NCBI RefSeq assembly: GCF_037265215.1
Contig: NZ_CP147737.1
Location: forward strand, 930,001-994,000
Direction: 5' to 3'
DNA: 64,000 nucleotides
Source: Xenorhabdus griffiniae
GTDB taxonomy: Bacteria; Pseudomonadota; Gammaproteobacteria; Enterobacterales; Enterobacteriaceae
Made by a program: the position numbers and the translations under genes. This document shows positions 59,066 through 64,000 of the stretch, one piece after another (the stretch's first letter is position 1; each line of letters starts with the position of its first letter). The notes under the pieces were generated by a model that was not told the DNA's origin, ran no database searches, and was given only the letters and a program-made list of their open reading frames with translations.

Positions 59066-60976
59066 ATGGGTAAAATCATTGGTATCGACTTGGGAACTAC
59101 CAACTCTTGTGTAGCAATTATGGACGGCACGACCACTCGTGTGCTTGAAAACAGCGAGGGTGACCGTACCACACCTTCTATCATCGCATATACTCAGGAT
59201 GGTGAAACTCTGGTTGGTCAACCAGCTAAACGTCAGGCTGTTACTAACCCGCAAAACACGTTGTTCGCCATTAAGCGTTTGATTGGCCGTCGTTTCCAAG
59301 ACGAAGAAGTGCAGCGTGACGTCTCTATCATGCCATACAAAATCATGGCAGCGGATAACGGCGATGCATGGCTGGAAGTAAAAGGCCAAAAAATGGCACC
59401 ACCTCAGGTTTCTGCTGAAGTTCTGAAGAAGATGAAGAAAACAGCGGAAGACTATCTGGGTGAACCAGTAACCGAAGCTGTTATCACCGTTCCTGCATAC
59501 TTCAACGATGCACAGCGTCAGGCAACTAAAGATGCTGGCCGTATCGCAGGTCTGGAAGTTAAGCGTATCATCAACGAACCAACCGCGGCTGCGCTGGCTT
59601 ACGGCCTGGATAAAGAAGTCGGCAACCGCACCATCGCAGTTTATGACCTGGGTGGTGGTACTTTCGATATCTCTATCATCGAAATCGATGAAGTTGATGG
59701 CGAAAAAACGTATGAAGTTCTGGCAACCAATGGTGATACCCACTTGGGTGGTGAAGACTTCGACAGCCGCATGATCAACTATCTGGTTGACGAGTTTAAG
59801 AAAGAACAAGGCATCGACCTGCGTAATGACCCACTGGCAATGCAGCGTCTGAAAGAAGCGGCAGAAAAAGCGAAAATCGAACTTTCTTCTGCACAGCAGA
59901 CTGATGTAAACCTGCCATACATCACAGCCGATGCGACCGGTCCTAAGCACATGAACATTAAAGTGACTCGTGCAAAACTGGAATCTCTGGTTGAAGACCT
60001 GGTTAAACGTTCAATCGAGCCTCTGAAAGTCGCACTGAATGACGCCGGTCTGTCTGTATCTGACGTCCACGATGTGATTCTGGTTGGTGGTCAGACTCGT
60101 ATGCCAATGGTGCAGAAAGCCGTTGCAGATTTCTTCGGCAAAGAGCCACGTAAAGATGTGAACCCAGACGAAGCAGTAGCAATGGGTGCTGCGGTTCAGG
60201 GCGGTGTACTGGCTGGCGACGTGAAAGACGTTCTGCTGCTGGACGTCACACCACTGTCTCTGGGTATTGAAACCATGGGCGGCGTGATGACTTCCCTGAT
60301 TTCCAAGAACACCACTATTCCAACTAAACATAGCCAGGTGTTCTCTACCGCGGAAGATAACCAATCTGCGGTAACGATCCACGTAATACAGGGTGAGCGT
60401 AAACGTGCCAGCGATAACAAATCTCTGGGCCAGTTCAACCTGGATGGCATTCAACCAGCAATGCGCGGTACTCCGCAGATCGAAGTGACTTTCGATATCG
60501 ATGCTGACGGCATCCTGCATGTTTCTGCGAAAGATAAAAACACAGGTCGTGAGCAAAACATCACCATCAAAGCCTCTTCTGGTCTGAACGAAGAAGAAAT
60601 CCAACAGATGGTACGTGACGCAGAAGCAAACGCAGAAGCTGACCGTAAGTTTGAAGAGCTGGTTCAGATCCGTAACCAAGCTGACCAGCTGATCCACGGC
60701 ACTCGTAAGCAAGTTGAAGAAGCGGGTGATAAACTGGCAGCAGACGATAAAGCGGCAATCGAGAAAGCAACTTCTGAGCTGGAAACTGCGGCGAAAGGCG
60801 AAGATAAAGCTGAAATTGAAGCGAAAATCCAAGCTCTGGTTGAAGCATCCCAGAAACTACTGGAAATTGCCCAACAGCAAGCCCAAGCTGGTGCTACCGA
60901 TGCTGGCGCAAACAACGCGAAGAAAGATGACGATGTTGTAGACGCTGAATTCGAAGAAGTTAAAGACAAAAAATAA
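59066..60976 (+). CDS. dnaK: Hsp70 chaperone DnaK
   Basis: ATP-dependent chaperone of 636 residues. The nucleotide-binding domain starts [20 protein letters not shown] with [11 protein letters not shown] and VGGQTRMP; the linker [15 protein letters not shown] leads into the substrate-binding domain and helical lid; the C-terminus is [11 protein letters not shown], as in E. coli. GTGGAGG precedes the ATG. Transcribed from the sigma-32 promoter with dnaJ downstream. Long minus-strand frames across it (59021-59950, 60011-60832) are antisense shadows caused by biased codon use. Confidence 0.97.
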   Translation: MGKIIGIDLGTTNSCVAIMDGTTTRVLENSEGDRTTPSIIAYTQDGETLVGQPAKRQAVTNPQNTLFAIKRLIGRRFQDEEVQRDVSIMPYKIMAADNGDAWLEVKGQKMAPPQVSAEVLKKMKKTAEDYLGEPVTEAVITVPAYFNDAQRQATKDAGRIAGLEVKRIINEPTAAALAYGLDKEVGNRTIAVYDLGGGTFDISIIEIDEVDGEKTYEVLATNGDTHLGGEDFDSRMINYLVDEFKKEQGIDLRNDPLAMQRLKEAAEKAKIELSSAQQTDVNLPYITADATGPKHMNIKVTRAKLESLVEDLVKRSIEPLKVALNDAGLSVSDVHDVILVGGQTRMPMVQKAVADFFGKEPRKDVNPDEAVAMGAAVQGGVLAGDVKDVLLLDVTPLSLGIETMGGVMTSLISKNTTIPTKHSQVFSTAEDNQSAVTIHVIQGERKRASDNKSLGQFNLDGIQPAMRGTPQIEVTFDIDADGILHVSAKDKNTGREQNITIKASSGLNEEEIQQMVRDAEANAEADRKFEELVQIRNQADQLIHGTRKQVEEAGDKLAADDKAAIEKATSELETAAKGEDKAEIEAKIQALVEASQKLLEIAQQQAQAGATDAGANNAKKDDDVVDAEFEEVKDKK

Positions 60977-60992
60977 TAGCCCTTAGCGGGCA

Positions 60993-61054
60993 AAGTAACA
61001 GGGCGCCTGTTACTTGTTAACTGGCACGGGCGTTGAGGTAACTCCACGCCCGTG
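60993..61054 (+). other. Two hairpins in the dnaK-dnaJ spacer
   Basis: AAGTAACAGG / CCTGTTACTT (60993-61015, three-base loop) and CACGGGCGT / ACGCCCGTG (61025-61054). No T run follows either, so they are more likely to process or attenuate the transcript, lowering dnaJ relative to dnaK, than to stop it. Confidence 0.6.
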
Positions 61055-61080
61055 TGTGCGTGTTAAGGGTAAACAATACG

Positions 61081-62217
61081 ATGGCAAAAAAAGATTATTA
61101 CGAAGTTTTGGGCGTTTCCAAAACCGCAGACGAAAAAGAGATCAAAAAAGCCTATAAACGGCTGGCAATGAAATATCACCCTGACCGTAACCAAGGTGAT
61201 AAAGAATCAGAAAGTAAATTCAAAGAAATTAAAGCAGCGTATGAGATCCTGACAGATCCTCAAAAACGTGCTGCTTATGACCAATATGGTCATGCTGCCT
61301 TTGAACAGGGTGGCATGGGCGGCGGCGCAGGTGGTTTCGGTAATGGAGCTGACTTTAGCGATATCTTTGGTGACGTTTTCGGCGATATTTTCGGTGGTGG
61401 CCGTCGTCAGCAGCGTCCTAGCCGTGGATCAGACCTGCGTTACAGCATGGAATTAACCCTGGAAGAAGCTGTCCGTGGTGTGACCAAAGAGATCCGCATT
61501 CCAACCCTGGAATCTTGCGATACCTGCCATGGCAGCGGAGCCAAAGCAGGAACCAGCCCAGAAACGTGTCCAACCTGTCATGGAGCTGGTCAGGTACAAA
61601 TGCGTCAAGGATTTTTCGCGGTTCAACAACCTTGTCCGCAGTGTCATGGCCGCGGAAAAATCATCAAAGAGCCTTGCGGTAAATGTCATGGACATGGCCG
61701 CGTTGAAAAATACAAGACACTGTCCGTTAAAATTCCAGCGGGCGTCGATACCGGCGATCGCATTCGTTTGAGTGGTGAAGGTGAAGCAGGTGAACACGGC
61801 GCACCATCCGGCGACTTGTACGTTCAGGTTCAAGTCAAGGCTCACCATATCTTTGAGCGTGATGGCAGCAATCTCTATTGTGAAGTGCCGATCAACTTCG
61901 CAACGGCGGCATTGGGTGGCGAAATTGAAGTTCCAACCCTTGATGGTCGTGTCAGCCTGAAAATTCCTGCGGAAACCCAGACTGGCAAGCTGTTCCGTAT
62001 GAAAGGCAAAGGTGTTAAATCCGTCCGTGGCGGTGTTCAAGGCGACTTGCTGTGCCGTGTCGTAGTAGAAACACCGGTTAAGCTGAATGAAGAACAAAAA
62101 GAGCTGATGCGCAAATTGGGCGAATCTTTTGGCGGGAAAAGCGGTGAAACCAATAGCCCTCGCTCCAAAAGTTTCCTTGATGGCGTGAAGAAATTTTTTG
62201 ATGATCTGACCAAGTAA
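61081..62217 (+). CDS. dnaJ: Hsp40 co-chaperone DnaJ
   Basis: Co-chaperone of 378 residues that stimulates DnaK ATPase. J domain with HPD in [11 protein letters not shown], Gly/Phe-rich region ([21 protein letters not shown]), four zinc-finger repeats of the CxxCxGxG type beginning CDTCHGSGA, and the C-terminal peptide-binding domains. ATG 61081 gives the normal [12 protein letters not shown]; the frame from 61054 lies in the hairpin region. Second gene of the heat-shock operon, followed by a terminator. Confidence 0.97.
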   Translation: MAKKDYYEVLGVSKTADEKEIKKAYKRLAMKYHPDRNQGDKESESKFKEIKAAYEILTDPQKRAAYDQYGHAAFEQGGMGGGAGGFGNGADFSDIFGDVFGDIFGGGRRQQRPSRGSDLRYSMELTLEEAVRGVTKEIRIPTLESCDTCHGSGAKAGTSPETCPTCHGAGQVQMRQGFFAVQQPCPQCHGRGKIIKEPCGKCHGHGRVEKYKTLSVKIPAGVDTGDRIRLSGEGEAGEHGAPSGDLYVQVQVKAHHIFERDGSNLYCEVPINFATAALGGEIEVPTLDGRVSLKIPAETQTGKLFRMKGKGVKSVRGGVQGDLLCRVVVETPVKLNEEQKELMRKLGESFGGKSGETNSPRSKSFLDGVKKFFDDLTK

Positions 62218-62231
62218 TTTAGATCTCTCAT

Positions 62232-62272
62232 AAATCCCGCCTGATTATTTTTCTAATGTATTGGCGGGATTT
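62232..62272 (+). terminator. Terminator after dnaJ
   Basis: AAATCCCGCC pairs with GGCGGGATTT around a 21-base loop, 15 bases after dnaJ. A short T-rich tail follows. It may also serve the convergent transporter gene. Confidence 0.8.
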
Positions 62273-62308
62273 CTAATTTATTAAGCCACCTTCAATTTTA
62301 ACGGGAAG

Positions 62309-63154
62309 TTACCCCAGCTTCGTGACAATCACCCCAACCACAATCACAATACAAGCCAATAAACGCATTTTGCTAAACGGCTCTCGCAAGATAACAACAG
62401 ACAATAACATCGCAAATAACACGCTAGTTTCACGTAATGCCGCAACCAGCACGATGGGGGCATGACTCATCGCCCAAATCACTATGCCATAACTGAGTAA
62501 TTGCATCAGCCCACCCAATAACCCTTGTTTCCAATATTGATGCAGCTTCCTTCCGGCCGTATTCCAATACCTGAAATACATCATCACGCCCATGATCCAA
62601 CCATTAATAGCAAACAGCCATAAGATATAGGCCAAGGTATTATCGCCAGCTCTGGAGCCAGCGCCATCGGACAAAGTATAACCGGCGGTAAATGCCGATG
62701 TTGTGATTGCCGCAAGTAACGTTTTACGATCCAGATGAAGAGCATTTTTTCCATGTGGAAAAGCAATTAACATAATCCCCACGATAATAAGCGCCACTCC
62801 CAGCATGGCTAGAGGTGGTAACATTTCCTGCAAAATTATCCAACTCAATAACGCGGTAATGAGTGGCGCACAACCTCTGGCAATAGGATATACCTGCCCC
62901 AAATCTCCCGTCGCATAAGAGCGACTTAAAAACAGACAATAAGCCGTATGTAAAACAGCAGATAAGATTAACCACGGCACAGAAGGTAATGACGGTAATC
63001 CAACCCAAAACAGCCCCGAAGTGGCAATCATTCCGGCAAAAAAGACAATAATTGAAATGCCCAGGAACCGATCAGCGCTAATCTTAACTAAGGCATTCCA
63101 ACTGGCATGTAACAAAGCAGCGCCAAGAACAAACAGGAAAAGTAATGTTGTCAT
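62309..63154 (-). CDS. EamA/DMT-superfamily transporter
   Basis: Membrane protein of 281 residues with ten predicted helices in two EamA repeats of five. The N-terminal repeat begins LFLFVLGAALLHASWNALVKIS, and the second includes SYGIVIWAMSHAPIVLVAAL and ETSVLFAMLLSVVILREPFS. Family members export amino acids, purines or other metabolites; the substrate is unknown here. It is convergent with dnaJ and divergent from nhaA. It is not in this position in E. coli, so it is a lineage-specific insertion or rearrangement. Confidence 0.85.
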   Translation of the reverse strand: MTTLLFLFVLGAALLHASWNALVKISADRFLGISIIVFFAGMIATSGLFWVGLPSLPSVPWLILSAVLHTAYCLFLSRSYATGDLGQVYPIARGCAPLITALLSWIILQEMLPPLAMLGVALIIVGIMLIAFPHGKNALHLDRKTLLAAITTSAFTAGYTLSDGAGSRAGDNTLAYILWLFAINGWIMGVMMYFRYWNTAGRKLHQYWKQGLLGGLMQLLSYGIVIWAMSHAPIVLVAALRETSVLFAMLLSVVILREPFSKMRLLACIVIVVGVIVTKLG

Positions 63155-63361
63155 GGAGTATCTTACTCATCTCGTTATTACAAATAATGATTAAAATTTC
63201 TTCTTCTATACAGTGTAATTTATCAAAATTTTAAAAAATATTATTTCAATATGTTACAATTCGAATATCACGATCAATTTTGCACAAATAATCTACTTTT
63301 TCCGATGTCATGACTATAATAACATGCGTAACCTTGAGCAATTTCATAGGTTAATTTATCC

Positions 63362-64000
63362 ATGACTGCAATCATTCGCCAATTTTTGAAATTAGAGGCC
63401 GCAGGGGGGATCCTTCTCATTATCGCGGCCATCATTGCGCTGGTTATGGCGAATACGCCATTGCAGGGTATCTATCATCACTTTCTCAATCTTCCTGTTG
63501 CAGTACAATTTGCAGCGTTGGAAATCAACAAGCCATTATTACTATGGATAAATGATGGATTAATGGCGGTCTTTTTTCTCATTGTCGGGCTGGAAGTGAA
63601 ACGAGAACTCATGGAAGGCTCACTTGCGGGCCGTGATAAAGCCATTTTCCCAGCCATCGCGGCATTAGGAGGAATGTTGGCGCCGGCATTGATCTATCTG
63701 CTGTTTAATGGCAGTGACGAGATCACCCAACAAGGTTGGGCAATTCCCTGCGCAACAGATATCGCTTTTGCACTAGGGATCATGGCATTACTGGGGAAAC
63801 GCGTTCCCACCGCATTGAAAGTCTTTTTGCTTGCGCTGGCGATTATTGATGATTTAGGTGTCATCATCATTATCGCACTGTTCTATACCAAAACAGTCTC
63901 TCTGACTGCATTAGGCTTGGCTACCGCCATGATTGGGCTACTGGCCTGGATGAATTGGAAAGGGATCGCTAAAACATCCGCTTATCTGATTGTTGGTGCT
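63362..64000 (+). CDS. nhaA: Na+/H+ antiporter NhaA, C-terminus outside window
   Basis: Electrogenic sodium-proton antiporter, 213 codons visible of the usual 390. The transport-site pair of aspartates is present in [19 protein letters not shown], and the family segments [35 protein letters not shown] and [20 protein letters not shown] are in order. The pH-sensor residues in the early loops look conserved. Its position after dnaJ is as in E. coli. Start ATG 63362 has a modest AGG upstream. Confidence 0.93.
   Translation, partial: MTAIIRQFLKLEAAGGILLIIAAIIALVMANTPLQGIYHHFLNLPVAVQFAALEINKPLLLWINDGLMAVFFLIVGLEVKRELMEGSLAGRDKAIFPAIAALGGMLAPALIYLLFNGSDEITQQGWAIPCATDIAFALGIMALLGKRVPTALKVFLLALAIIDDLGVIIIIALFYTKTVSLTALGLATAMIGLLAWMNWKGIAKTSAYLIVGA

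Noticed and set aside
59021..59950. 309-codon open frame on the minus strand across dnaK
   Set aside because: It is the antisense shadow of a highly expressed gene with biased codons; cysteine- and phenylalanine-rich nonsense protein, no ribosome site. The same holds for 60011-60832 and 61453-62097.

Overview
The window is a piece of an enterobacterial chromosome, most likely Xenorhabdus (Morganellaceae). Two things point there. The conserved genes have gamma-proteobacterial protein sequences and follow the E. coli order around the replication-map zero point (smp, serB, radA, nadR, ettA, slt, trpR, yjjX, gpmB, rob, creA, arcA, thrLABC, yaaA, talB, mog, satP, dnaK, dnaJ, nhaA). The accessory part carries the xaxAB (alpha-xenorhabdolysin) toxin locus, short MITE-like palindromic repeats and several insertion sequences. 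Genus assignment is inference; no 16S gene is present.

Layout. 1-5000: cpdB (cut by the window edge), mak and rdgC (divergent), and an OmpF/OmpC-type porin with an upstream CRP-type site. 5000-13900: an AT-rich accessory zone with a TetR regulator, eroded toxin-antitoxin modules (PIN toxin, higBA with preserved operators, NadS-like antitoxin, addiction-module antidote), an unknown 146-aa gene, an IS3-family transposase tail, an SGNH hydrolase plus acyltransferase pair, and xaxAB, in which xaxA has one in-frame amber stop. 13900-20400: a PRD regulator divergent from a complete lactose/cellobiose-type PTS operon (EIIB, EIIC, EIIA, 6-phospho-beta-glucosidase), followed by a dedicated HPr and a cytidine-deaminase-like protein. 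20400-25550: exbBD (Fur box), metC, yghB, and a dkgA-like gene that has lost two catalytic residues. 25600-29000: an IS200/IS605-type tnpA/tnpB element whose terminal hairpin is split by an IS1182-family element with 16-bp terminal repeats.

29100-46000: smp, serB-radA, nadR with its own operator, an orphan ABC-type ATPase in which nearly all catalytic motifs are degenerate, ettA, a collapsed mazEF module, slt, trpR with operator, yjjX, gpmB, rob, creA and arcA. 46000-64000: the thr operon with leader peptide and attenuator, yaaA, talB, mog, a second beta-glucoside PTS pair (ascB/ascF-like), an MFS transporter, satP, the sigma-32-driven dnaK-dnaJ genes, an EamA exporter and the start of nhaA.

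Themes. Two separate beta-glucoside uptake systems suggest use of insect- or plant-derived glucosides. The accessory zone is a graveyard of toxin-antitoxin modules stitched together by two families of short palindromic repeats, one copy of which is a chimera of both. The strongest oddities are the nonsense-interrupted xaxA, the motif-dead ABC ATPase beside ettA, the catalytically altered DkgA homologue and the PTS operon that ends in an HPr and a deaminase.
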